A DNA stretch of 64,000 nt from Streptomyces sp. Sge12 (GTDB lineage Bacteria > Actinomycetota > Actinomycetes > Streptomycetales > Streptomycetaceae): contig NZ_CP020555.1 of NCBI RefSeq assembly GCF_002080455.1, positions 4,208,001 through 4,272,000 of the forward strand. The letters run 5' to 3'. Below, in pieces: positions 46,123 through 53,858 of the stretch (within the stretch, counting starts at the first letter, position 1; every line of letters starts with the position of its first letter). The position numbers and the translations under genes were made by a program. Under the pieces are notes generated by a model that worked only from the letters and a program-made list of their open reading frames with translations, was not told the origin of the DNA and ran no database searches.

Positions 46123-46493
46123 ACTGGCTGATCGTGGTGGCGGGCGCGGCCGTCGGGGCGCCGCTGCGCTACCTGATGGACCGGGCGGTGCAGGCGCGGC
46201 ACGATTCCGCGTTCCCCTGGGGCACCTTCGTGGTCAACGCGAGCGCCTGCCTGGTGCTCGGCGCGCTGGCCGGGGCGGCGCTGGAAGGGGCCGCGTCCTC
46301 GCAGGTGCGGCTGCTGCTGGGGACCGGGCTGTGCGGGGCGCTGAGCACGTACTCGACGTTCTCGTACGAGACCCTGCGGCTGGCCGAGCGGGGGCACCGG
46401 TTCCTGGCCGCGGCCAACGTGGTGGTGTCGGTGCTGGTCGGGCTGGGCGCGGTGCACCTCGGCTCGCAGGTGGCGCGGCAGCTCTTCGCCTGA
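46119..46493 (+). CDS. crcB: Fluoride channel CrcB/Fluc, subunit 2
   Basis: 124 aa from GTG 46119, overlapping the stop of subunit 1. Four membrane helices with [28 protein letters not shown] and [12 protein letters not shown]. Gram-positive bacteria often encode two Fluc chains that assemble into a heterodimer of opposite orientation. I see no fluoride riboswitch ahead of the operon. Confidence 0.93.
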   Translation: MNWLIVVAGAAVGAPLRYLMDRAVQARHDSAFPWGTFVVNASACLVLGALAGAALEGAASSQVRLLLGTGLCGALSTYSTFSYETLRLAERGHRFLAAANVVVSVLVGLGAVHLGSQVARQLFA

Positions 46494-46638
46494 GGGTTCG
46501 GCCGAGCGGCCGAGTGGTTGCGCCGCGGGGTTGCGCGGAGGGGTTGCACGGAGGGCGTGTCCCTTACGGGTCAAAGGGAGTTGGGCACATTGACCCGCTC
46601 ATGCGGAATGTTCACCCACAGGCTCCGGAGGTGCCCTC

Positions 46639-47175
46639 GTGCGCCAGTTGTCCGCTTCCCTCCGACTGGCCGTCACCGCGCTCGCGGTCGCGGCGACGGC
46701 CGGCTGCATGAGCGTCGGCGAGGACGCGGCGAAGCCCGGGCCCCCCGCCCCGGGGGACCGCCGCAGCGGTGCCGAGGCGGGCGCCGGGACCGTCTCGGGA
46801 CGGGGCTCCGGGGTCCACGGCAACGGGCACGGCACCAAGGACGGTACGGGGAGCCAGGACGGCAGGGCCAAGGAGGACGGCAAGGCCTCCGGCGCGACCG
46901 GGGCCTCGCCGAGCGCGGGCGCGCCGAGCGGCCGGCCGGGGGAGCCCGCTCCGTCGGCGGGACCCGTCGGCGGGGCGGGCGGGCAGGGTCCCCAGCAGCC
47001 GACGTCGGGCGGAGGCTCGGGCGGCCCCGGGGGACCGGGCGGTTCGGCCGGCGGGCAGCAGTCGGCGAGCCCGACGCCGGAGCCGCCGGCGCCCACTCCC
47101 CCTGTGACGGAACCCACGCCGGCGCAGCCGAGCCCGCAGCCCGAACCCAGCACGGTTCCGGCGCCGGAACTGTAG
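46639..47175 (+). CDS. Low-complexity lipoprotein
   Basis: 178 aa from GTG 46639 with GGAGGTG upstream. The signal peptide LAVTALAVAATAGC is a clear lipobox. The mature chain is Gly/Pro/Ser-rich without a folded domain and ends in a Pro/Glu/Thr tail, so it is probably a wall-spanning or spacer lipoprotein. Function unknown. Confidence 0.7.
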   Translation: MRQLSASLRLAVTALAVAATAGCMSVGEDAAKPGPPAPGDRRSGAEAGAGTVSGRGSGVHGNGHGTKDGTGSQDGRAKEDGKASGATGASPSAGAPSGRPGEPAPSAGPVGGAGGQGPQQPTSGGGSGGPGGPGGSAGGQQSASPTPEPPAPTPPVTEPTPAQPSPQPEPSTVPAPEL

Positions 47176-47269
47176 GCCCGGCGGCCCTGCCGGGCGCCCG
47201 GTGGGGCCCGTTCAGGCACCCGCCCTCGGGGGCATATCCGCAGGTCAGAGCCCTATCGGCTGGAGTGAC

Positions 47270-47299
47270 TTGCCAGACCCCGGGGAGGGTGCGTATGGT
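47270..47299 (+). promoter_or_regulatory. Promoter of the DEAD-box helicase gene
   Basis: TTGCCA (47270-47275), 18-bp spacer, TATGGT (47294-47299). It leaves an untranslated leader of about 150 nt before ATG 47454, with several potential hairpins. Confidence 0.5.
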
Positions 47300-47453
47300 T
47301 ATAGATCGTTTGATCCCATTGCCCGGCGCCGAATCCGAAGAGCGCCGTGTGGCGCGTACTCTCCCTAGCCGTGGCTGACCGCATTGAGGCGGTCGATTTG
47401 CGATTCACGGAGTTTGGGCGCGTGCCGAGACTCCGGAAGGTTTCGCATTTCGC

Positions 47454-49829
47454 ATGTCCATTTCCAGCTCTGACCGTTCCGTCATGCCCGAGAACGACTC
47501 CAACGAGATGATCGACGCCGAGGCCCTCGTGGTCACCGAGGCGATCGAGGCCGCTGAGGCCAACGAGATCATCGAGGCTCTTGAGGCCGACGTGAACACC
47601 GACGAGTCCCTCGAGGACTCGACCCCCGACTTCGACGAGGCCGACGCCGACGCCGAGCCCTCGATCACCTTCGGCGACCTCGGTCTCCCCGAGGGCGTCG
47701 TGCGCAAGCTCGCGCAGAACGGCGTCACCAGCCCCTTCCCGATCCAGGCCGCGACCATCCCGGACGCCCTGGCCGGCAAGGACATCCTCGGCCGTGGCCG
47801 CACCGGCTCCGGCAAGACCCTCTCCTTCGGTCTGCCGACCCTGGCCCAGCTCGCCGGCGGCCACACCGAGAAGAAGAAGCCCCGCGCCATCATCCTCACG
47901 CCGACCCGTGAGCTCGCGATGCAGGTCGCGGATGCGCTGCAGCCCTACGGCGACGTGCTCGGCCTGAAGATGAAGGTCGTCTGCGGCGGTACCTCCATGA
48001 GCAACCAGATCTACGCCCTGGAGCGCGGTGTCGACGTCCTCGTCGCCACCCCCGGCCGTCTGCGCGACATCATCAACCGTGGCGCCTGCTCCCTGGAGAA
48101 CGTCCAGGTCGCGGTTCTCGACGAGGCCGACCAGATGGCCGACCTGGGCTTCCTGCCCGAGGTCACCGAGCTGCTCGACCAGATCCCCGGCGGCGGCCAG
48201 CGCATGCTCTTCTCCGCCACCATGGAGAACGAGATCGGCACCCTGGTCAAGCGCTACCTGTCCAACCCCGTCACGCACGAGGTCGACAGCGCGCAGGGCA
48301 ACGTCACGACCATGACGCACCACGTCCTCGTCGTGAAGCCGAAGGACAAGGCGCCGGTCACGGCCGCCATCGCCGCCCGCAAGGGCCGCACCATCATCTT
48401 CGTCCGCACCCAGCTGGGCGCCGACCGCATCGCCGAGCAGCTCGTCGAGGCCGGCGTGAAGGCCGACGCGCTGCACGGCGGCATGACGCAGGGTGCCCGT
48501 ACCCGCGTCCTCGCCGACTTCAAGGACGGCTACGTCAACGCGCTCGTCGCCACCGACGTCGCCGCCCGCGGTATCCACGTCGACGGCATCGACCTGGTCC
48601 TGAACGTGGACCCGGCCGGTGACCACAAGGACTACCTGCACCGCTCGGGCCGTACCGCCCGTGCCGGCAAGTCCGGTGTCGTGGTCTCGCTCGCGCTGCC
48701 GCACCAGCGCCGCCAGATCTTCCGCCTGATGGAGGACGCGGGCGTCGACGCCTCGCGCCACATCGTCCAGGGCGCCGGCGCCTTCGAGCCGGAGGTCGCC
48801 GAGATCACCGGTGCCCGTTCGCTGACCGAGGTCCAGGCCGACTCCGCGAACAACGCCGCCAAGCAGGCCGAGCGCGAGGTCGCCGAGCTGACCAAGCAGC
48901 TCGAGCGCCTGACCCGCCGTGCCGGCGAGCTGCGCGAGGAGGCCGACCGCCTCGTCGCCCGCTCCGCCCGTGAGCGCGGCGAGGACCCGGAGGCCGCTGT
49001 CGCCGAGGTGGCCGAGGCCGCCGAGGCCGAGGTCGCGGCTGCTGCCGCCGCCGCTGCCGCCGAGCTGGCCGCGCAGGAGCGCCGCGAGGAGCAGCGCGCC
49101 CAGCGCGACGACCGTGGCAACTTCGAGCGTCGCGACAACCGCGGTGGCGACCGCGGTGGTGACCGTGGCGGCTTCCGCCGCGACGACCGCGGTGACCGCG
49201 GTGACCGTGGTGGCCGTCCGTCGGGTGGCTTCAACCGTGACGACCGTGGTGGCGACCGTGGCGGCTTCCGCCGCGACGACCGTCCGTCGGGTGGCTTCCG
49301 CTCCGGTGGCGACCGTCCGGCCGGTGGCGGCTTCCGTCGCGACGACCGTCCGTCCGGTGGCTTCAACCGTGACGACCGTGGTGGCGACCGTGGCGGCTTC
49401 CGCCGCGACGACCGTCCGTCGGGTGGCTTCCGCTCCGGTGGCGACCGTCCGGCCGGTGGCGGCTTCCGTCGCGACGACCGTCCGTCGGGTGGCTTCAACC
49501 GTGACGACCGTGGTGGCGACCGTGGCGGCTTCCGTCGCGACGACCGTCCGTCGGGTGGCTTCCGCTCCGGTGGCGACCGTCCGGCCACGGGCAACGGCAC
49601 GTACAACCGTGACGACCGCCCCTCCGGCGGCTTCCGCTCCGGTGGCGGCGACCGTCCGTTCAACCGTGACCGTCGTGACGACCGTCCGTCCGGTGGCTTC
49701 CGCTCCGGTGGCGGCGACCGCCCGTACGGCCGCCGTGACGACCACCGTCCGTCCGGCTCCGGCTCCGGTTCCACCGGTGGCTTCGGCGGCCGCCGTGACG
49801 ACAAGCCGCGCTGGAAGCGCAACGGCTGA
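47454..49829 (+). CDS. DEAD-box RNA helicase with RGG-like repeat tail
   Basis: 791 aa. After an acidic N-terminus (about 15-70) comes a full DEAD-box core: Q motif SPFPIQ, Walker A RTGSGKT at 116-122, DEAD at 223-226, SAT at 254-256 and motif VI HRSGRTARAG. Residues about 490-545 are a charged helical segment and Ala run. From about 560 to the end the protein is a disordered Arg/Gly/Asp/Phe tail with three 44-residue repeats, ending in a basic KPRWKRNG. Such tails bind RNA and promote condensates. Cold-shock and RNA-decay roles are typical of relatives (DeaD/CsdA, RhlE). Confidence 0.94.
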   Translation: MSISSSDRSVMPENDSNEMIDAEALVVTEAIEAAEANEIIEALEADVNTDESLEDSTPDFDEADADAEPSITFGDLGLPEGVVRKLAQNGVTSPFPIQAATIPDALAGKDILGRGRTGSGKTLSFGLPTLAQLAGGHTEKKKPRAIILTPTRELAMQVADALQPYGDVLGLKMKVVCGGTSMSNQIYALERGVDVLVATPGRLRDIINRGACSLENVQVAVLDEADQMADLGFLPEVTELLDQIPGGGQRMLFSATMENEIGTLVKRYLSNPVTHEVDSAQGNVTTMTHHVLVVKPKDKAPVTAAIAARKGRTIIFVRTQLGADRIAEQLVEAGVKADALHGGMTQGARTRVLADFKDGYVNALVATDVAARGIHVDGIDLVLNVDPAGDHKDYLHRSGRTARAGKSGVVVSLALPHQRRQIFRLMEDAGVDASRHIVQGAGAFEPEVAEITGARSLTEVQADSANNAAKQAEREVAELTKQLERLTRRAGELREEADRLVARSARERGEDPEAAVAEVAEAAEAEVAAAAAAAAAELAAQERREEQRAQRDDRGNFERRDNRGGDRGGDRGGFRRDDRGDRGDRGGRPSGGFNRDDRGGDRGGFRRDDRPSGGFRSGGDRPAGGGFRRDDRPSGGFNRDDRGGDRGGFRRDDRPSGGFRSGGDRPAGGGFRRDDRPSGGFNRDDRGGDRGGFRRDDRPSGGFRSGGDRPATGNGTYNRDDRPSGGFRSGGGDRPFNRDRRDDRPSGGFRSGGGDRPYGRRDDHRPSGSGSGSTGGFGGRRDDKPRWKRNG
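49224..49600 (+). repeat. 132-bp tandem repeats in the DEAD-box helicase gene
   Basis: Three nearly identical copies with a 132-bp period (the anchor TCAACC recurs at 49231, 49363 and 49495), each coding 44 residues of the RGG-type tail. Differences are almost all single synonymous changes, so the copies are recent or kept alike by recombination. Confidence 0.85.
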
Positions 49830-49853
49830 TCGCAGCTGAGCTGAACCCCTGAG

Positions 49854-49893
49854 AAAGGGCCCGTACGACACCCAGGTGCCGTACGGGCCCTTT
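49854..49893 (+). terminator. Terminator of the DEAD-box helicase gene
   Basis: AAAGGGCCCGTACG (49854-49867) pairs with CGTACGGGCCCTTT (49880-49893). Confidence 0.85.
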
Positions 49894-50047
49894 CCTCGTC
49901 TCCGGAAGCTGATGGTGCGTAACACCCCTTCGGGGGCCGGACCGAGGCGTCCCGGAGCACCACCGCGGCGCCGGCGACAGGCCGGTCGGCGGATACCCGA
50001 TCGGCTGACCGGCGCGGTCCGGCTATGCTCTGGGGTGAGCACCTGGA

Positions 50048-50120
50048 GGGCCATTAGCTCAATTGGCAGAGCAGCGGACTTTTAATCCGTTGGTTGTCGG
50101 TTCGAGTCCGACATGGCCTA
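50048..50120 (+). tRNA. tRNA-Lys (anticodon UUU)
   Basis: The gene begins GGGCCATTAGCTC, anticodon loop CTTTTAA, acceptor end ATGGCCT, discriminator A; 73 nt. Position 1-72 is a G-U wobble. A terminator hairpin follows at 50159-50196. Confidence 0.94.
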
Positions 50121-50158
50121 CCGCTCGCAGGCGGAGGTTCCCACCTCTGACCTGCTAC

Positions 50159-50196
50159 TGAGCGCCCCACCCCGTTTCGGCCGGGTGGGGCGCTCA
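50159..50196 (+). terminator. Terminator of tRNA-Lys
   Basis: TGAGCGCCCCACCC pairs with GGGTGGGGCGCTCA around a short loop, 38 bp after the tRNA. Confidence 0.8.
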
Positions 50197-50373
50197 GCCA
50201 TTTCCGGGTCAGGTGCGCAGAGGTGGTGATGTGCGGCTGGTTGCGATGTCGTCCAGGCTGCGGCCGGGATGATCCAGCATCACCTGGCGCATCGTCACGG
50301 CAGGTGGTCCGTCCTTGCTCAGGGCCGGAAAACCCGGTGAGGCCGCCCTACCGGGCCGGTAGCGTCGATGACC

Positions 50374-50886
50374 ATGACCCCTGTTCTGCGCACCGAGCGG
50401 CTGCTCCTCGACCCGTACACCCCCGAGGACGAGGAAGGGTTCGTCGCCCTCTTCCAGGACGTCCGGGTGTCCCGGTGGATGGGGGACGGTACCGCCACGG
50501 AGGCCGAGGACCGGGCGCTCTTCGGACGGGTCTTCACGAAGGTCTACGCCGAGAACCTCTTCGACGTCTGGGCGGTACGGCGGGACGGCCGGCTGGTCGG
50601 GCATGCCGAGATCAAGCGGACCGACGCGGTCGGCGGGCACGAGATCATCTACGCGCTGGCACCCGAGGCCTGGGGAGCGGGCCTCGGCACCGAGATCGCC
50701 GAGGCGATCGTCGCGTACGGCTTCGACGCCCTCGGCCTGGCCGAGGTGCACGCCACCGTGGCCGAGTCCAACACGGCCTCCCTGGTCCTGCTGGAGCGCA
50801 TCGGCTTCAGCCACGTCCGGGTCGTGCGGGAGGACGACGGGAGCACCACCCGCGTCCTGACCCGCCGCCGCGATCGCGCTGCCTGA
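50374..50886 (+). CDS. GNAT family N-acetyltransferase (RimJ/RimL-like)
   Basis: 170 aa from ATG 50374. The N-terminal strand PVLRTERLLLDPYTPED and the acetyl-CoA loop PEAWGAGLGTEIAEAIVAYGF, followed by SNTASLVLLERIGF, are those of the GNAT_3 group that acetylates N-termini of ribosomal proteins or small amines. A TAGCGT hexamer (50360-50365) lies eight bases ahead, which favours a leaderless start at 50374 over ATG 50368. Substrate unknown. Confidence 0.88.
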   Translation: MTPVLRTERLLLDPYTPEDEEGFVALFQDVRVSRWMGDGTATEAEDRALFGRVFTKVYAENLFDVWAVRRDGRLVGHAEIKRTDAVGGHEIIYALAPEAWGAGLGTEIAEAIVAYGFDALGLAEVHATVAESNTASLVLLERIGFSHVRVVREDDGSTTRVLTRRRDRAA

Positions 50887-51048
50887 CGGCGCCCCACGCA
50901 CGAGCAATCTTCGTTCGCGAGGGGGTGGTCCGCGGCCGGTTCTGGTCCGGTTTTGGGCCTTTGACCTGCGGTGATGTGCATCTGAGGGCGGTGCGGCGGT
51001 TAATTGGCGAAGGGCTCCCCCCGGATGGCGTAGAGTTGTGTTTACCGA

Positions 51049-51122
51049 CGCGGGGTGGAGCAGCTCGGTAGCTCGCTGGGCTCATAACCCAGAGGTCGCA
51101 GGTTCAAATCCTGTCCCCGCTA
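51049..51122 (+). tRNA. Initiator tRNA-fMet (anticodon CAU)
   Basis: CGCGGGGTGGAGCAGC at the start, anticodon loop CTCATAA closed by three G-C pairs (GGG/CCC), the initiator hallmark. The first base C1 faces U72, so the 1-72 pair is unmatched, as formylation requires. 74 nt, no encoded CCA. A terminator follows at 51130. Confidence 0.95.
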
Positions 51123-51129
51123 CTCAGTA

Positions 51130-51165
51130 CGAAGGCCCGGTTCCTCACCAGGAACCGGGCCTTCG
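51130..51165 (+). terminator. Terminator of tRNA-fMet
   Basis: A 16-bp perfect inverted repeat (51130-51145 with 51150-51165). Confidence 0.85.
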
Positions 51166-51326
51166 TCGTGTTCCCCTTCCGCGTGTTCCCGGCGCTCGTC
51201 CTCTCGCGCTCCCTCACCCGTCCGGCCGCCGCCGGGTCGCCGTACGCGGCCTCCTGCCGCCAGCCTTGAGGGGCGAGGCGGCAGCGGGCCCGCACCCGTG
51301 CGACGGACCGGGCGGCAGGTGAGAGC

Positions 51327-52541
51327 GTGGTGGGGCTGGGCCGGCAGGGCAACGGCGGTGGACGTGCGGGGCGTACGGGACGTGCGGGACGCGTGGGACG
51401 TGCGGGTGGCGCCGGCAGCGGTGCGGCCCGCCGCGTGGTCCGGGTGCTGCCGGCCGCCCTGATCGCCTTCGGGATCGTCTTCAACCTGCTGACCCCGCCC
51501 AGCTTCACCGGATCCCCGTTCTTCACCGCGGCCCCGCTGATCGCCGCCCCGCTCTTCACGCTCCGCGCCACGGCCGCGACCGGCGCCCTGGCCGTCCTCG
51601 CGGTGTTCGTGCTGCAGATCATCGGCGGCACGGGCTGGAAGGTCGAGGCGATGACCGAACTGGCCACCGTCCTGACGGTCTCCGGGCTGGCGCTCCTGAT
51701 CAACCGAGTGGTGCGGCGCAGCGGCGAGCAGCTCGCCTCGGCGCGCGGGATCGCCGAGGCCGCGCAGCGGGCGGTGCTGCCCGAGCCCGCCGAGCGCATC
51801 GGGGGGCTGCACGTATCGGCCTGGTACGAGGCCGCGCAGGCGGACGCCTTCATCGGCGGCGACCTGTACGCCGTCCAGGAGACCCCCTTCGGGGTGCGGC
51901 TCGCGGTGGGCGACGTACGGGGCAAGGGGCTCGGGGCGGTGGAGGCCGTCGCGGTGGTCCTGGGGGCGTTCCGGGAGGCGGCGGACACCGAGCCCACGCT
52001 GGAGGCGCTGGCCCAGCGGCTGGAGCGGGCGCTGACCCGTGAGGGCACCCGGCGCGACAGCCTGGACGCGGTGGAGGGGTTCACGACGTGCGTGCTCGGG
52101 GAGATCCCGCCGGGCGCGAGCGGGCTGCGGCTGCTCAACCGGGGCCACCCCGCGCCGCTGCTGCTGCACGCGAACGGTGAGCTGGCGGTCCTCGCCCCGG
52201 CGGAGCCCGCCCTGCCGCTCGGGATGGGGGAGCTGGGGGGCTGGCCGGACCTGGTGCAGGAGTGGGCCTTCCCGGCGGGGACCACCCTGCTGCTGTTCAC
52301 GGACGGGCTCACCGAGGCCCGGGACGGGGCGGGGAACTTCTACGATCCGGCGGCCCGGCTGCGCGGGCGCGTCTTCCCCGGCCCGCAGGCCCTGCTCAGT
52401 GCGCTCAGCAGTGATGTGCGCCGGCATACGGGCGGCGGGGCGACGGACGACATGGCGCTGCTCGCGGTGGGGCGCCCGGGGGAGCGGGAGCCGGAGCGGC
52501 GCCTGACCGTGCCGGTGGTGCCCCGGGACGACGCGACGTGA
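51327..52541 (+). CDS. Membrane PP2C/SpoIIE-type phosphatase
   Basis: 404 aa. An Arg/Gly-rich N-terminal tail (RAGRTGRAGRVGRAGG) precedes three or four membrane helices (about 40-130). A linker helix and a SpoIIE/RsbU-type PP2C domain (about 160-390) follow, with metal ligands in FIGGDLY, VGDVRGKG, FTDGLTEARD and TDDMALLAV. In Streptomyces such phosphatases reactivate anti-anti-sigma factors in stress and development. No anti-sigma gene is adjacent, so its target is unknown. Confidence 0.9.
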   Translation: MVGLGRQGNGGGRAGRTGRAGRVGRAGGAGSGAARRVVRVLPAALIAFGIVFNLLTPPSFTGSPFFTAAPLIAAPLFTLRATAATGALAVLAVFVLQIIGGTGWKVEAMTELATVLTVSGLALLINRVVRRSGEQLASARGIAEAAQRAVLPEPAERIGGLHVSAWYEAAQADAFIGGDLYAVQETPFGVRLAVGDVRGKGLGAVEAVAVVLGAFREAADTEPTLEALAQRLERALTREGTRRDSLDAVEGFTTCVLGEIPPGASGLRLLNRGHPAPLLLHANGELAVLAPAEPALPLGMGELGGWPDLVQEWAFPAGTTLLLFTDGLTEARDGAGNFYDPAARLRGRVFPGPQALLSALSSDVRRHTGGGATDDMALLAVGRPGEREPERRLTVPVVPRDDAT

Positions 52542-52841
52542 CCATGCGTAGTGGAAAGAACGCGCTCAGCAAGGGAGCTGACGATCCGTCACGGGGGCTC
52601 TGTGGCTGAAGAGATAAGGGAGTCAATTGATTTTTGCCCCAGTTGGGGTGGTTTTGCTGGAGAAAGGTGTGGCCAAAGCCAGTCAGTGAGTGGCTGATTG
52701 CTGTGAACGATCAAGCGGAGAAGCTTGGAATCACTCCCCTCCGTCTATTACCTTTCGATAACGCAGCGCGGTCGTCCCAGCCGTCGCAAGAGACGGCGCC
52801 GTGCTCGCGCGCCCACGCGCGTAATCGAGGAGTGTGCCCCG
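52542..52841 (+). other. Long leader region of the M23 peptidase gene
   Basis: About 300 bp with no supported gene and lower GC than the flanks. It contains CCCC-AGTT-GGGG after a TTTTTG run (about 52632-52650), AGCCA/TGGCT around 52675-52695, and a -10-like GATAAC (about 52757-52762) some 80 nt before the start codon. Some Streptomyces wall-hydrolase genes carry a cyclic-di-AMP riboswitch; I could not recognise its core here. Confidence 0.4.
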
Positions 52842-53858
52842 GTGGCCTCCAACTTGCCTGCCCCTGAAGGCACCGAGATCCAGGAGCCGCCCACCGCGGG
52901 TGCCTGGGGCGAGTGGAATCCCACCGAGGATTCGGTGCGACCGGTCCGGGGCAAGCACCGGGTCGCCAAGCAGCGCGGGGGACTTGCCCGCAGCTCCACC
53001 GTGCTCGGTGTCGGCGTCATCGCGGCGGTCGGTGCCGGTGGCATCGCCACCGCGCAGGACCGGCCCCAGGTCGCGATATCCATGCCGTCCCTGCCCGACC
53101 TGGTGAGCGGCGACAAGTCGCAGCAGGACGACGGCGGTTCGGGCGCCGCGGCCCGGGCGGCGGGCGAGCGCACGGGGATCATGACGCAGCAGTCCGTCCA
53201 CGGCGCGGACGCCGGTGAGGTGCTGCGCAACCGCATCCTCCAGCAGGCCGAGTCCCAGCAGGACGCCGCCGGGGCCAAGGCCCGGGCGGAGGCCGAACAG
53301 GCGGCGCAGCAGGCCGCTGCCCAGGAGGCCAAGGAGAAGCTGGAAGCGGCGCGCAAGGCGGCCGAGGAGGCGAAGGCCCAGGCCGAGGCGAAGGCCGCGG
53401 AGGAAGCCGCCGAGAAGGCCGCCGCGCAGAAGGCCGAGCAGGAGCGCCTGGCCAAACCGGCCGGCAGCTACTCCCTGCCCACCTCCGCCTACACCCTCAC
53501 CTCGCACTACGGGGACTCCGGCTCCATGTGGTCCTCCGGCCACCACACCGGCCTGGACTTCGCGGCCCCGACCGGCACGCCCGCCAAGGCCGTCTCCGGC
53601 GGAAAGATCACCTCGGCCGGCTGGTCCGGCGCGTACGGCTACCGGATCGTGCTGGAGCTGCCGGACGGCACGGAGATCTGGTACTGCCACCTCTCCTCGA
53701 TGTCGGTGACCTCCGGAACGGTGGGCGCCGGCGAGACCATCGGCCGCGTCGGCGCCACCGGCAACGTCACCGGACCCCATCTCCACCTGGAAGTACGCAA
53801 GGGCGGATCGACGATGGACCCGCTGGCGTGGCTGAACTCCAAGGGCCTGAACGTCTGA
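52842..53858 (+). CDS. M23 family peptidoglycan endopeptidase
   Basis: 338 aa from GTG 52842, with GAGGAG nine bases upstream. A basic N-terminal stretch and membrane segment (STVLGVGVIAAVGAGGIATA) form the export signal. An Ala/Glu/Lys coiled coil follows (about 130-203), then a LytM domain with zinc motifs HHTGLDFAAP and GPHLHLEVR. It cuts cross-bridges in peptidoglycan, which in Streptomyces contain a single glycine. The coiled coil may tie it to divisome or wall-remodelling partners. Its 3' end overlaps the convergent PrsW gene by 92 bp. Confidence 0.92.
   Translation: MASNLPAPEGTEIQEPPTAGAWGEWNPTEDSVRPVRGKHRVAKQRGGLARSSTVLGVGVIAAVGAGGIATAQDRPQVAISMPSLPDLVSGDKSQQDDGGSGAAARAAGERTGIMTQQSVHGADAGEVLRNRILQQAESQQDAAGAKARAEAEQAAQQAAAQEAKEKLEAARKAAEEAKAQAEAKAAEEAAEKAAAQKAEQERLAKPAGSYSLPTSAYTLTSHYGDSGSMWSSGHHTGLDFAAPTGTPAKAVSGGKITSAGWSGAYGYRIVLELPDGTEIWYCHLSSMSVTSGTVGAGETIGRVGATGNVTGPHLHLEVRKGGSTMDPLAWLNSKGLNV

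Noticed and set aside
52542-52841. Cyclic-di-AMP riboswitch before the M23 gene
   Set aside because: I could not recognise the conserved core, so it is reported only as an uncharacterised leader.
52634-52867. 77-codon open frame starting MPQLGWFCWRK before the M23 gene
   Set aside because: Codon use is unlike the genome, there is no ribosome-binding site, and it overlaps the start of the M23 gene.
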